This document shows positions 34,922 to 44,631 of a DNA stretch of 64,000 bases, in pieces; the first letter of the stretch is position 1, and every line of letters starts with the position of its first letter. The notes under the pieces were generated by a model. That model searched no databases and was not told where the DNA came from. It saw only the letters and a program-made list of their open reading frames with translations. The DNA is from Marisediminitalea lipolytica (lineage in GTDB: Bacteria; Pseudomonadota; Gammaproteobacteria; Enterobacterales; Alteromonadaceae): assembly GCF_001758465.1 (NCBI RefSeq), contig NZ_MJIC01000002.1, forward strand, positions 62,001 to 126,000, given 5' to 3'. A program made the position numbers and the translations under genes.

Positions 34922-35941
34922 TTAATAAACTGTTACCAGTTTCTCGAATGCCGGGCTGGCATATTCTTCAAAGTCCTTCTCGCCACGGCGAATAATAAAG
35001 ACGGCGATATCGTTGGCTTCGGCCACCGCAATGGCGTCATCCCAGCCCATTACGTTAAAGGCAGTCGCCAGACCATCGGCGGTCATTGATGACGGATCCA
35101 CCACAGTAACGGAAACCGTGCTGTGCTGAATAGGCTTACCGGTACGCGGGTCGATAAGATGCGAATAGCGTACGCCGTCCTGTTCATAATAATTACGGTA
35201 GTCACCTGAGGTTGCGATGGCATTATCACCAATAGACACCACTTTTTGCACCGCACGTTGATTAGACACCGGCTTTTCAATGGCTATCAGCCAGGGAGAA
35301 CCGTCGCCCTTCTCGCCTTTCACGCGCATCTCACCACCAATTTCCACCAGGTAGTTACTGATACCGTTTTCTTCCAGCAGATCAGCCACCACGTCCACAC
35401 CATAACCTTTGGCGATGGTAGATAAATCCACATATAACTGAGGATGGTGCTTAACCAGTGATTTTCCAACCACCTCCAGCTTATCCAGACCGACATACTC
35501 ACGTACTTCTTCCACCTGTTCGGTGGTGGGTATCGTCTCCGGGCGCATTGTCGGGCCAAAGCCCCACAAGTTCACTAACGGGCCAACAGTAACATCCAGT
35601 ACGCCATGGCTTAGCTCGCCTAAACGAATCGCTTCATTCACTACCAATAGTGTTTCGTCAGATAACGCAAAGGATTGTTCAAAACGGTACTGATTGAAAC
35701 GGGAAAGTTCTGAGGTCGGGTCATAAGTCGACATTAACTTGTTCACCTGCACCAGGCGTTTATCGATTGCCGCTTTGATGACCGCTTCATCTACGCCGGG
35801 TACTTCAGGAAACTTCACATTATAGGTCGTTCCCATTGTCTGACCTAAAATATGCTCAACTTTTACCGTGGGCTGTTTTGAACAGGCACTCAGTAACAAG
35901 ACCACAGTAAACAGCAAAAACTTCAATTGTGTCACGCTCAT
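34922..35941 (-). CDS. apbE: FAD:protein FMN transferase
   Basis: 339-residue ApbE flavin transferase that attaches FMN to threonine residues of NqrB and NqrC in the periplasm. The signal ends in the lipobox LSAC (C20), so it is a lipoprotein. Landmarks are MGTTYNV, the VDLSTIAKGYGVD segment near residue 175, EIGGEMRVKG near 202-211, and MTADGLATAFNVMG near 288-301 with the catalytic Asp and Thr. It lies downstream of nqrF, but a hairpin terminator sits between them. Confidence 0.93.
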   Translation of the reverse strand: MSVTQLKFLLFTVVLLLSACSKQPTVKVEHILGQTMGTTYNVKFPEVPGVDEAVIKAAIDKRLVQVNKLMSTYDPTSELSRFNQYRFEQSFALSDETLLVVNEAIRLGELSHGVLDVTVGPLVNLWGFGPTMRPETIPTTEQVEEVREYVGLDKLEVVGKSLVKHHPQLYVDLSTIAKGYGVDVVADLLEENGISNYLVEIGGEMRVKGEKGDGSPWLIAIEKPVSNQRAVQKVVSIGDNAIATSGDYRNYYEQDGVRYSHLIDPRTGKPIQHSTVSVTVVDPSSMTADGLATAFNVMGWDDAIAVAEANDIAVFIIRRGEKDFEEYASPAFEKLVTVY

Positions 35942-36000
35942 CCCCTTTGGACACTAAGACAGCATTTAAAAATAAACACCGCTAATTATACAGGCTAAAT

Positions 36001-36026
36001 AAAAAAAAGGGGCTAAAAGCCCCTTT
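36001..36026 (-). terminator. Rho-independent terminator of the nqr operon
   Basis: On the minus strand AAAGGGGCT pairs with AGCCCCTTT around a three-base loop and is followed by a run of eight T. It starts about 30 bp after the nqrF stop and separates nqrABCDEF from apbE-nqrM. Confidence 0.9.
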
Positions 36027-36057
36027 CTTAATTTACTGATTCTCAGTGTGCAGGCAA

Positions 36058-37290
36058 TTAGCCGCCGAAGTCATCCAGCAGGATGTTTTCGTCTTCAACA
36101 CCCAAATCTTTCAGCATGTTGATAACTGCTGCGTTCATCATAGGTGGTCCACACATGTAGAACTCACAATCTTCTGGTGCCGGGTGGTCTTTCAGGTAGT
36201 TTTCCAGCAACACGTTGTGGATAAAGCCTGTGTAACCAGTCCAGTTGTCTTCTGGCTGCGGATCAGACAGAGCAACATACCAGTTAAAGTTTTCGTTCTC
36301 TTCCTGCAGCATGTCAAAATCTTCTACGTAGAACATTTCGCGCAGTGAACGAGCACCATACCAGAAGCTGATCTTACGGTCAGTTTTGATACGACGAAGC
36401 TGGTCGAAGATATGTGAACGCATAGGCGCCATACCCGCACCACCACCGATGAATACCATTTCGGCGTCGGTATCTTTAGCGAAGAATTCACCGAACGGAC
36501 CAGAGATAGTCGCTTTATCACCAGGCTTAAGGCTCCAGATGTAAGATGACATCTTACCAGCCGGCAGGCTCAGGTTGTTTGGCGGCGGAGAAGCAATACG
36601 GACGTTCAGCATGATAATGCCTTCTTCTTCCGGATAGTTCGCCATTGAGTATGCACGAATGGTTTCTTCATCTACTTTAGATTCGATATTGAAGAAGCCA
36701 AAGCGCTCCCAGTCACCACGATATTCTTCTGGTACATCAAAGTCTTTGTACTTAACGTGATGCGGTGGAGCTTCGATCTGAATGTAACCACCAGCACGGA
36801 AAGGTACGCTTTCACCGTTAGGAATTTGCAGTTTAAGCTCTTTGATGAAGGTGGCTTTGTTGTCGTTAGAGATAACTTCACAATCCCACTTCTTGATACC
36901 AAAGATTTCTTCTTCCAGTTCGATTTCCATGTCTTGCTTAACCGATACCTGGCAAGACAGACGACAACCTTCACGGGCTTCACGCTTGGTGATGTGGTCC
37001 AGCTCAGTTGGCAGAATTTCACCGCCACCTGAATGGATTTCCACACGGCACTGACCGCATGAACCACCACCACCACAAGCTGATGATACGAAGATACCTG
37101 CATCAGCCAGCGCACCCAGCAGTTTACCGCCTGGTGCAGTTTTAATGGCTTTCTCAGGATCGCCGTTGATGCTGATAGTCACGTCACCAGACGGTACCAG
37201 CTTAGACTTGGCAAACATGATAATGAATACCAGCGCCAGCACGATCACGATGAACATGCCAACGCCGAGTAAAATTTCGATTTGATTCAT
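36058..37290 (-). CDS. nqrF: Na+-NQR subunit F (NADH dehydrogenase)
   Basis: 410-residue electron-input subunit. An N-terminal membrane helix (residues about 6-26) anchors a plant-type [2Fe-2S] domain ([11 protein letters not shown] plus RLSCQ) followed by a ferredoxin-NADP-reductase-like unit: RAYSMANYP for [20 protein letters not shown] for NADH, and the C-terminal [12 protein letters not shown] and DDFGG ends. It oxidises NADH and passes electrons to the 2Fe-2S centre. Last gene of the nqrABCDEF operon. Confidence 0.97.
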   Translation of the reverse strand: MNQIEILLGVGMFIVIVLALVFIIMFAKSKLVPSGDVTISINGDPEKAIKTAPGGKLLGALADAGIFVSSACGGGGSCGQCRVEIHSGGGEILPTELDHITKREAREGCRLSCQVSVKQDMEIELEEEIFGIKKWDCEVISNDNKATFIKELKLQIPNGESVPFRAGGYIQIEAPPHHVKYKDFDVPEEYRGDWERFGFFNIESKVDEETIRAYSMANYPEEEGIIMLNVRIASPPPNNLSLPAGKMSSYIWSLKPGDKATISGPFGEFFAKDTDAEMVFIGGGAGMAPMRSHIFDQLRRIKTDRKISFWYGARSLREMFYVEDFDMLQEENENFNWYVALSDPQPEDNWTGYTGFIHNVLLENYLKDHPAPEDCEFYMCGPPMMNAAVINMLKDLGVEDENILLDDFGG

Positions 37291-37312
37291 AGTTTCTGCT
37301 CCCTAGCGTCGA

Positions 37313-37921
37313 TTACAGCTGTACACCAGTGAAGGACTGGAAACCCAGTGCCATCAGACCAGCAATCATGAATACCGAACCCAGACCACGGATACCGTCT
37401 GGCATGTCAGCATATTTCAGCTTCTCACGCACAGCTGCCAGTAACACGATAGCCAGCGCCCAGCCTATACCACTACCAACACCGTAAACGATACTTTCAG
37501 TGAAGTTGTACTCACGCTGAACCGCGAAAGATACACCACCGAAGATTGCACAGTTAACGGTAATCAGAGGCAGGAAGATACCCAGTGCGTTGTACAGCGC
37601 CGGGAAAAACTTATCCAGACTCATTTCCAGAATCTGTACCAGGGCTGCAATAACACCGATAAAGGTCAGGAAGTTCAGGAAGCTCAGGTCTGCATCAGGG
37701 AAACCCGCCCATGCCAGCGCGCCAGGCGCCAGGATGTTTACGTAGATAACCTGGTTAACCGGAACTGAGATACCCAGTACCACAACAACCGCAATACCCA
37801 GACCCATTGCTGTTTTTACTTTCTTGGATACGGCCAAAAATGTACACATACCCAAAAACAGTGATAACGCCATATTTTCAATGAAAATCGAGCGGATAAA
37901 TAATGATAAATAATGTTCCAC
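37313..37921 (-). CDS. nqrE: Na+-NQR subunit E
   Basis: 202-residue membrane subunit with six predicted helices, homologous to NqrD and RnfA. Conserved cysteines occur in [12 protein letters not shown] and [14 protein letters not shown]; with the pair in NqrD they ligate the intramembrane iron centre. It starts 3 bp after nqrD, and nqrF follows after 22 bp. Confidence 0.96.
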   Translation of the reverse strand: MEHYLSLFIRSIFIENMALSLFLGMCTFLAVSKKVKTAMGLGIAVVVVLGISVPVNQVIYVNILAPGALAWAGFPDADLSFLNFLTFIGVIAALVQILEMSLDKFFPALYNALGIFLPLITVNCAIFGGVSFAVQREYNFTESIVYGVGSGIGWALAIVLLAAVREKLKYADMPDGIRGLGSVFMIAGLMALGFQSFTGVQL

Positions 37922-37924
37922 GAC

Positions 37925-38557
37925 TTACTCCTTAGGCTCGACTTGCTCTGGTTTGATAGTACGCAGTACCCATACCAGACCACCAATTAAGAAGAACGAG
38001 CTGAAAGGCAGAATCAGCAGACCGTTAGCCTGATACCAACCACCGTTTTGAATCAGCGGCAGGATTTCGAAGCCAAGGATAGTACCGAAACCAAACAGTT
38101 CTTTAATAATACCTACAATAATCAGTACAACAGAGTACCCCAGACCGTTACCGATACCGTCTAAGAACGACATCAGCGGCGGGCTCTTCATTGCATAAGC
38201 TTCCGCACGACCCATTACGATACAGTTGGTAATAATCAGACCAACGAATACCGAGAGCTGCTTGGAAATCTCGTAGGAGTAAGCTTTTAGAATTTGATCC
38301 ACAACAATTACCAGCGAGGCGATAATCGTCATCTGGATGATGATACGCACGCTGCTTGGGATCTGATTTCGAATTAACGAAATAAACAGGTTAGAAAACG
38401 CGGTTACGCTGGTCAGAGCCAGTGACATAACCAGAGCGGTTTCCAGTTTAGTAGTAATTGCCAGTGCAGAACAAATACCCAGGATTTGTAGTGCAATTGG
38501 GTTACTGTCTAAGATGGGTCCAAAGAGGACCTTTTTCATTTCTTTAGTATCAGCCAT
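37925..38557 (-). CDS. nqrD: Na+-NQR subunit D
   Basis: 210-residue membrane subunit with six predicted helices. The iron-binding cysteines are in [13 protein letters not shown] and [16 protein letters not shown], mirroring those in NqrE. The segment [25 protein letters not shown] is typical of the NqrD/RnfE family. It starts 12 bp after nqrC and is part of the six-gene operon. Confidence 0.96.
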   Translation of the reverse strand: MADTKEMKKVLFGPILDSNPIALQILGICSALAITTKLETALVMSLALTSVTAFSNLFISLIRNQIPSSVRIIIQMTIIASLVIVVDQILKAYSYEISKQLSVFVGLIITNCIVMGRAEAYAMKSPPLMSFLDGIGNGLGYSVVLIIVGIIKELFGFGTILGFEILPLIQNGGWYQANGLLILPFSSFFLIGGLVWVLRTIKPEQVEPKE

Positions 38558-38569
38558 GATAAAAACCCC

Positions 38570-39334
38570 TTACGAACGCCAGGCTTGTTTTTTAAGGAAC
38601 GGGCCAAAGCCGTTTTCACCAACCCAGTACTGAACCGTGTTATTCACACCGTTACTGGTAAGGGTTGCACCAGACAGCGCATCAACTGCATAAGGGTTGT
38701 CTTCACCGGCGTTCTTTTTAACTTCCAGTGCAACATCACCGTTATTATACAGTTTTTTGCCATCCCACTTTGCCTGCCATGAAGGGTTTTGAACTTCACC
38801 ACCCAGTCCCGGCGTTTCTTTTTGCTGATAATAAATCAGTTCGCGAACCGTTTTACCGTCGGCATCCAGAGCTAAGAAGCCGTACATCAGATCCCACAGA
38901 CCACTGCCATGTACAGGCAGAATAATGCGGTTAACTGATTCTTTGGCTGCTGAGTCGTATACCAGGTAAACCGAAGCCACTTTAGCGCGACGCTGAAAAC
39001 CAACATTGCTGTTTTCAACTTTAACGCTGGCATCCGCTTCCTTAGCTGCTTTATACATATCGTAATCAGCAGCCGGGGCGTCAACAAACTCACCCGTGCT
39101 TAAATCAACATAGCGGGTTTCTACGAAGTCAGTGTAAGTTCCTTCGATGTTGCCCTTTGCCTGATCCAGTAAGCCAGCAGCGTGCAGGATATTAGACATT
39201 TTGTCTTTTGCTGCGTTGCTTTGCTGCTGTTCACGCAGACCAACAGCTGAACCGGCTACGATAATTGAACAAACTAAACAAACTGCCAGTACAACGCCGA
39301 CTGTTTTTCCTAAAGATTCTTTTTTAGCCGACAC
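38570..39334 (-). CDS. nqrC: Na+-NQR subunit C
   Basis: 254-residue subunit with one N-terminal helix and a periplasmic FMN-binding domain. The covalent FMN site is the threonine of [10 protein letters not shown] (near residue 222). [15 protein letters not shown] near 168-182 is a further conserved segment. ApbE, encoded downstream, supplies the FMN. Its start overlaps the nqrB stop by 11 bp. Confidence 0.96.
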   Translation of the reverse strand: MSAKKESLGKTVGVVLAVCLVCSIIVAGSAVGLREQQQSNAAKDKMSNILHAAGLLDQAKGNIEGTYTDFVETRYVDLSTGEFVDAPAADYDMYKAAKEADASVKVENSNVGFQRRAKVASVYLVYDSAAKESVNRIILPVHGSGLWDLMYGFLALDADGKTVRELIYYQQKETPGLGGEVQNPSWQAKWDGKKLYNNGDVALEVKKNAGEDNPYAVDALSGATLTSNGVNNTVQYWVGENGFGPFLKKQAWRS

Positions 39335-40526
39335 GAGCTATCCTCCGCTTGATATTGCTTTGAGCGACAAAGTAGTCGAAGAGTGGTGCCCACAGGTTAG
39401 CAAACAGAATTGCCAGCATGACACCCTCAGGGAATGCAGGGTTTAATACACGAATCAGAACGGTCATAAAGCCGATAAAGATACCGTAAGCCCACTTGCC
39501 CTGGTCAGTAAACGAAGCAGAAACCGGGTCGGTTGCCATAAAGAACATTGCAAAGGCTAAACCACCCACTACGAAGTGCCAGTGTGCAGGCATCGCAAAC
39601 ATTGCGTTGGTGTCACTACCGATGAGGTTAAGCAGGGTTGCAAAGAACGCCACACCTAAGGCCACACCAGCAACGATACGCCAGCTTGCAATGCGCATAT
39701 AAATAATGAACAGACCACCCAGCATAATCGCCAGCGCTGAAACTTCACCGGCAGAGCCAGGAATAAGACCCAGGAAGTGGTTCATCCATAAATCGCTGTT
39801 AGTGTAATCAAGCGTACCGCTGGCACCCTGACTCAGCGACGTTGCACCTGAGTAACCGTCTGCAGCAACCCAAACACGGTCACCCGAGATTTGGATTGGA
39901 TAGGCAAAGTACAGGAACGCACGACCAGCCAGTGCCGGGTTTAAGAAATTACGGCCAGTACCACCAAAGATTTCTTTAGCGATTACCACACCGAAGGTAA
40001 TACCCAGGGCTACCTGCCACAGCGGGATAGTCGCTGGCAGTGTCAGTGCAAACAATACTGAAGTTACGAAGAAACCTTCGTTAACTTCGTGCTTACGTAC
40101 TGAAGCGAACAGTACTTCCCAGAAACCACCCACAACGAACGTCGTTGCGTAGATAGGTAACCAGAAACAAGCACCGTAGAACATCAGGCCAAGTACACCT
40201 GCATTGGAGATATCACCGCCTAACGCAGAGAATAAACCCGCTTGCCATGCATCAGGTAAAGTACCTGCGCCCGCAGCAATCGCTTCTTGTGCCTGGAAGC
40301 CGATATTATACATACCGAAGAACATTGCCGGGAAAGTGGCAATCCACACCATGATCATGATGCGCTTCAGGTCGATACTGTCACGCACGTGCGTACCAGC
40401 TTTGTTTACGTGACCAGGGGTGTAGAAGATAGTTGCTGCTGCTTCATACAGTGCATACCATTTTTCGTACTTACCACCGGGCTCGAAGTTTGGTTCGATT
40501 TTTTCTAAATACGCTTTTAAGCCCAT
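39324..40526 (-). CDS. nqrB: Na+-NQR subunit B
   Basis: 400-residue membrane subunit that carries covalent FMN and, from work on Vibrio cholerae, riboflavin and the Na+ path. The flavin threonine is in [10 protein letters not shown] (near residue 226). The segments [26 protein letters not shown] and [26 protein letters not shown] are highly typical. Its start is 3 bp after the nqrA stop; its end overlaps nqrC. Confidence 0.97.
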   Translation of the reverse strand: MGLKAYLEKIEPNFEPGGKYEKWYALYEAAATIFYTPGHVNKAGTHVRDSIDLKRIMIMVWIATFPAMFFGMYNIGFQAQEAIAAGAGTLPDAWQAGLFSALGGDISNAGVLGLMFYGACFWLPIYATTFVVGGFWEVLFASVRKHEVNEGFFVTSVLFALTLPATIPLWQVALGITFGVVIAKEIFGGTGRNFLNPALAGRAFLYFAYPIQISGDRVWVAADGYSGATSLSQGASGTLDYTNSDLWMNHFLGLIPGSAGEVSALAIMLGGLFIIYMRIASWRIVAGVALGVAFFATLLNLIGSDTNAMFAMPAHWHFVVGGLAFAMFFMATDPVSASFTDQGKWAYGIFIGFMTVLIRVLNPAFPEGVMLAILFANLWAPLFDYFVAQSNIKRRIARVG

Positions 40527-40529
40527 GAA

Positions 40530-41867
40530 TTAACCCTCTTTCTCAATGGTGGTCAAACAATCGCGCAGAATGGAACCGTAGGTGTATTTGCCCGGGCATA
40601 CATAAGTACACAGCGCCAAATCTTCCTCGTCCAGTTCCAGACAGCCCAGTGTTTGAGCACTGTCAGTATCACCAGAAATTAAATCCCGTAATAATAACGT
40701 TGGCAGGATATCCAGAGGCATAACACGCTCGTAGTTACCAATTGGTACCATTGAACGCTCAGAACCGTTGGTAGTGGTGGTCATGTCGTACTCTTTGCTA
40801 CTGAAGTGTCCAGTGTAAGCACGAGTTACCGAGTGCATGTTTGAACCCGGCGCTAACCAACCGAATAATACTTTTTCACGGCCTTCCAGTAACAGTGAAA
40901 CCTGTAAGTGGAAGCGACCCAGGAAGCCATGAACGCCCTGAGCAGTTGTACCGTTAAGAACAGAACCAGAAATGGTACGTACGTCGCCGTCTTTCTTCTC
41001 GCTGGCCGTTAACTCAGCCAGGTCTGCGCCTACCACAGTGCGCACCAGGCGAGGATTCTTCGCAGCCGGACCGCCGATTGCCACAACGCGGCTGTTGTCC
41101 AGTTCGCCAGAAGTCAGCGTTTTACCGATAGCGATAACGTCCTGATAGTTTACTGTCCAGACGACTTTTTTACCGCCAACCGGATCCAGATAATGAACGT
41201 GTGTACCAGCCAGACCAGCAGGGTGCGGGCCATCAAACTCAGCCGTTTCTGCTTTGCTGTCGCCAGCAGATACGTTTGCGCCGGCTTTCTTACAAAGGAA
41301 TACTTTACCGCCAGATAAGATGCTAAGCGCTTTCAGGCCATTAGCAAAATCGTCCTGACGTTCAGCGATGATAACCGCCGGGTCAGCCGCTAACGGGTTA
41401 GTGTCCATCGCGTTAACAAAAATTGAGCTTGGGGTAGACCCCAGCGCCGGAGACTTACTGAAAGGACGTGTACGAAGCGTCGTCCACAGACCTGTGTCTA
41501 CCAGCAATTGCTCGATTTTTTCACGCGCAGTTGAAGTAATCTGGTCAGCAGCAATGGCTTCGAAGGTTTCCGCTTCGTTTCCTTCCTGCTTTACAACAAC
41601 TGATTGCAAAACACGTTTAGCACCACGGTTTACTTCTACCACCTCACCGGCAACAGGAGCAGTGAATTTTACGCCAGGATTTTTTTTGTCTTCAAAAATC
41701 AGCTGACCTTTCTTCACTTTGTCTCCAACCTGCACGTGCATGGTAGGACGCATACCCACATATTCTTCTCCCAGTATGGCAGCCCGAGACACAGACAGAC
41801 CATCCTGGATCTGCTGTGCCGGAGCTCCCGATATAGGGAGGTCGAGACCTTTTTTGATTTTTATCAT
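40530..41867 (-). CDS. nqrA: Na+-NQR subunit A
   Basis: 445-residue cytoplasmic-side subunit, first gene of nqrABCDEF. It begins [16 protein letters not shown], the standard NqrA N-terminus, using the ATG at 41867; a longer frame to 41924 adds 19 residues with no family support. Segments [37 protein letters not shown] and [40 protein letters not shown] are family landmarks. The subunit takes part in the quinone site with NqrB. Confidence 0.96.
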   Translation of the reverse strand: MIKIKKGLDLPISGAPAQQIQDGLSVSRAAILGEEYVGMRPTMHVQVGDKVKKGQLIFEDKKNPGVKFTAPVAGEVVEVNRGAKRVLQSVVVKQEGNEAETFEAIAADQITSTAREKIEQLLVDTGLWTTLRTRPFSKSPALGSTPSSIFVNAMDTNPLAADPAVIIAERQDDFANGLKALSILSGGKVFLCKKAGANVSAGDSKAETAEFDGPHPAGLAGTHVHYLDPVGGKKVVWTVNYQDVIAIGKTLTSGELDNSRVVAIGGPAAKNPRLVRTVVGADLAELTASEKKDGDVRTISGSVLNGTTAQGVHGFLGRFHLQVSLLLEGREKVLFGWLAPGSNMHSVTRAYTGHFSSKEYDMTTTTNGSERSMVPIGNYERVMPLDILPTLLLRDLISGDTDSAQTLGCLELDEEDLALCTYVCPGKYTYGSILRDCLTTIEKEG

Positions 41868-42351
41868 ACGTAATCGCACTACTCTAATAGAAATACCCTT
41901 TTGAATGAGGTGCGCCTTTAGCAAGCGTGCTCACCAAAGCCACAATTCAAAAACGTACTTAGTACAAACAGTAAATTTTGGTTGTTTAAAACCGTAACAA
42001 AGCTCTGTTGCCACTTCGCAAATATTGCAATCCAGCTGACTTGTTATTGTTGTTAGAACTTGCCGCGTATCTTTTTGTATTAAGGCGCTTGCTGCACCGC
42101 CCTTTGTTACGGCAAAGCGGGATATCCGGAAAAGGGTCCCCCCACTTAATTTCGGAATTTTAGCATCAACATAGCAACTTACGCTACGTCGATCCGAGAT
42201 AATCCGTAATTTTTATCCCAATTATCTGTACAACTAACCTACCACATTAGTCTTATGCGCTATTGTCAGCAGTCGGTGCACTGCCCTGCAATGCCCGACA
42301 CACTGATTATTGTCGACATCCAGCCAGCCTGTAAGCTGTTGGTAAATTGAC
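41868..42351. other. nqr promoter region, no gene recognised
   Basis: About 480 bp upstream of nqrA on the minus strand, between it and the fabV terminator. It should hold the nqr promoter but no hexamer pair stood out. A short imperfect hairpin (CTTTG/CAAAG arms near 42102-42118) is present. No plausible ORF. Confidence 0.35.
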
Positions 42352-42378
42352 AAAATAAAGCCGTCATAACGACGGCTT
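42352..42378 (-). terminator. Rho-independent terminator of fabV
   Basis: AAGCCGTC (42358-42365) pairs with GACGGCTT (42371-42378) around a five-base loop; on the minus strand a TATTTT tract follows. It begins about 20 bp after the fabV stop. Confidence 0.75.
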
Positions 42379-42398
42379 ATATTAATTATTAAGTGGTA

Positions 42399-43577
42399 TT
42401 ACCAATTAACCACCGGGTCAACATCGGCGTCGTAATCGACTCCCGCCACATCAAACCCAAACAGTTTTAAGAATTCATGGTGGTAACCGGCATAGTCGCT
42501 CAGGTCATGGAAGTTTTCCTGAGTCACCTGATCCCACAGCGCTTTAATTTTCGCCTGGGTAGCATCGTTGGTTTCCTTGCCATCCATGCGGTAGCGATTT
42601 TGTTCGTCCAGCGTTGCGGCATCACCGTACAGGCACTGTGTGTAAAGGCCTGCGATTTGTTCGATACAGCCTTCGTGGGTGCCTTCTTCCTTCATCACTT
42701 TATAAATTAAAGAGATGTAAAGTGGCATTACCGGAATCGCCGAGCTCGCCTGAGTCACCAGCGCCTTAAGTGAAGATACGTGAGCATCCACTTCAAGATC
42801 AGCATGGTCAGTATTAATGGCAGTCGCCGCGCGATCCAGGTCTTCTTTTGCTTTACCAATCGTAGCAGAACCATAAATTGGCCAGGTCAGTTCCTTACCA
42901 ATGTAGGTGTAAGCCGTAGTTTTGCAACCTTCGGCCAATACGCCTGCCGCTGACAGAGCATTAAGCCACAGTTCCCAGTCTTCACCGCCCATTACCTTAA
43001 CCGTATTAGCGATTTCTTCTTCGCTGGCTGGCTCTAAAGAGACATCGTGAATCTTGTCTTTATCCGTATCGTAAGTTTTGGTGGTATAGGCCTGACCCAC
43101 TGGCTTAAGGGTAGACTTATATACTTCACCGGTCGCCGGATCAGTGCGGCGTGGTGATGCCAGACTATAGATAACCAGATCAACCTGACCTAAGTCAGCT
43201 TTAATCTTATCGATAACCTGTTCTTTAAGCTCGTTAGAGAAGGCATCGCCATTAAGCGTTTCGGCGTACAGACCCGCGTCTTTCGCCTGTGTATGGAATG
43301 CAGCGGTGTTGTACCAACCCGCAGTGGCGGTTTTCCGCTCTGTTGGCTCTTTCTCGAAACATACACCTAAGGTGTCTGCACCATAACCAAACGCCGAGGT
43401 AATGCGGGATGCCAGACCGTAACCGGTAGAACAGCCGATAACCAACACTTTTTTCGGCCCATCGCCCAGCTCGCCGAGGCCTTTGATATATTGAATTTGT
43501 TCTGCAACAACTGCAGCACAACCCTGCGGGTGTGCATTTGTACAAATGAAGCCACGAATTTTGGGCTTGATAACCAT
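42399..43577 (-). CDS. fabV: enoyl-[acyl-carrier-protein] reductase FabV
   Basis: 392-residue NADH-dependent trans-2-enoyl-ACP/CoA reductase that completes each fatty-acid elongation cycle. It starts MVIKPKIRGFICTNAHPQGC, has the cofactor loop VLVIGCSTGYGLASRI near residues 44-59, and the catalytic Tyr-x8-Lys in PIYGSATIGKAKED near 234-247. The wider Tyr-Lys spacing is what distinguishes FabV from FabI. FabV enzymes are known to be much less sensitive to triclosan than FabI; whether a FabI also exists cannot be seen here. Single-gene unit. Confidence 0.95.
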   Translation of the reverse strand: MVIKPKIRGFICTNAHPQGCAAVVAEQIQYIKGLGELGDGPKKVLVIGCSTGYGLASRITSAFGYGADTLGVCFEKEPTERKTATAGWYNTAAFHTQAKDAGLYAETLNGDAFSNELKEQVIDKIKADLGQVDLVIYSLASPRRTDPATGEVYKSTLKPVGQAYTTKTYDTDKDKIHDVSLEPASEEEIANTVKVMGGEDWELWLNALSAAGVLAEGCKTTAYTYIGKELTWPIYGSATIGKAKEDLDRAATAINTDHADLEVDAHVSSLKALVTQASSAIPVMPLYISLIYKVMKEEGTHEGCIEQIAGLYTQCLYGDAATLDEQNRYRMDGKETNDATQAKIKALWDQVTQENFHDLSDYAGYHHEFLKLFGFDVAGVDYDADVDPVVNW

Positions 43578-43723
43578 AGTGACACTATCCTTTCTTATTT
43601 TAGCGCGTATTGTAAATGACCCGGCGTTGATAACAACTCTGAACAGCTGGACTGGTGGAGCGTCCGGCAGATAAAGCCTAATGCTATTTTAGCCGAATGC
43701 CAACCCGGCACGGGTTAACCACT

Positions 43724-43750
43724 AAAAAAGCCCGCAATGGCGGGCTTTTT
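43724..43750 (-). terminator. Rho-independent terminator of the FKBP gene
   Basis: AAAAAGCCCGC pairs with GCGGGCTTTTT around a four-base loop; the T-run on the minus strand follows the stem. It lies 17 bp after the FKBP stop and upstream of fabV. Confidence 0.88.
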
Positions 43751-43766
43751 GTCAGCTGTTATTCGC

Positions 43767-44387
43767 TTATGCAATAACGTCCAGCAGCTCGATATCAAAT
43801 ACCAGCGTGCTGTAAGGCGCGATAGCACCACCAGCACCTTGCTCGCCATAGGCCAGGTCGTGCGGGATGTATAATCGCCATTTTGAACCAACCGGCATCA
43901 TTTGCAGGGCTTCGGTCCAGCCTTTAATTACGCCACCAACCGGGAATTCTGCCGGCTGACCACGATCATAAGAGCTATCGAACACAGAACCGTCGATCAG
44001 GGTACCGTGATAGTGAGCACGAATAGTGCTATCTGCAGTCGGTACAGCACCGTCGCCAGCAGTAACCACTTCGTACTGCAATCCAGACTCGGTTACCTGA
44101 ACTTCTTCACGCTTGGCGTTTTCGCTCAGGAAGTTTTCGCCTTCCTCGATTGCTGCTTTATGCTGTTCAGCCTTAGCCGCCTGCATGCGCTGATGGATTT
44201 CACCAAATGCATTACGCAGCGTGTCGTTATCAACCTGCGGGGCCTGACCAGTAAACGCGTCTTTTAACCCTGCTACTACAGAATCCAGATCCAGACCTTC
44301 AAATGGATTTGATTGTAATTGCTGACCCATTTGGAAACCAATTCCGTAACTAGCCTGGGTTTCTACTGTTTTAAATAAATCTGACAC
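43767..44387 (-). CDS. FKBP-type peptidyl-prolyl isomerase (FklB-like)
   Basis: 206-residue two-domain FKBP. The N-terminal helical dimerisation region (ETQASYGIGFQMGQQLQ ... FGEIHQRMQAAKAEQHKAAIEEGENFLSENAKRE) precedes an FKBP catalytic domain (VRAHYHGTLIDGSVFDSSYDRGQPAEFPVGGVIKGWTEALQMMPVGSKWRLYIPHDLAYGEQGAG in outline). No signal peptide, so cytoplasmic like FklB. The start is taken as GTG 44387, five bases after AGGAG, giving MSDLFKTVETQ, which fits E. coli FklB; a frame starting at ATG 44423 would read through that ribosome site. Confidence 0.88.
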   Translation of the reverse strand: MSDLFKTVETQASYGIGFQMGQQLQSNPFEGLDLDSVVAGLKDAFTGQAPQVDNDTLRNAFGEIHQRMQAAKAEQHKAAIEEGENFLSENAKREEVQVTESGLQYEVVTAGDGAVPTADSTIRAHYHGTLIDGSVFDSSYDRGQPAEFPVGGVIKGWTEALQMMPVGSKWRLYIPHDLAYGEQGAGGAIAPYSTLVFDIELLDVIA

Positions 44388-44631
44388 AGTGTCTCCTGAA
44401 ATAAAATTACACTTTTTGCGCAAATGTTAATCAAAATCCGTAGTATTCTGAAAATTTTTATTACGCTTCGATTTTTCGCTGGCATAGTGTAACACACCCA
44501 GATAAACCGTGCCTGTTCCAATGTTTACGCCAGTTAACAGGGCGCTGGTTCTAAGGATGTAATACAAAAAGCTATTAGACAATTCTACTCGGAGACAGTA
44601 TGTTTGATAGCACTGTTTTTTGGAGGACACC

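Noticed and set aside
42090-42125. Hairpin in the nqr upstream gap as a riboswitch
   Set aside because: Only a short imperfect stem is visible, with no known riboswitch core and no clear link to the nqrA start.
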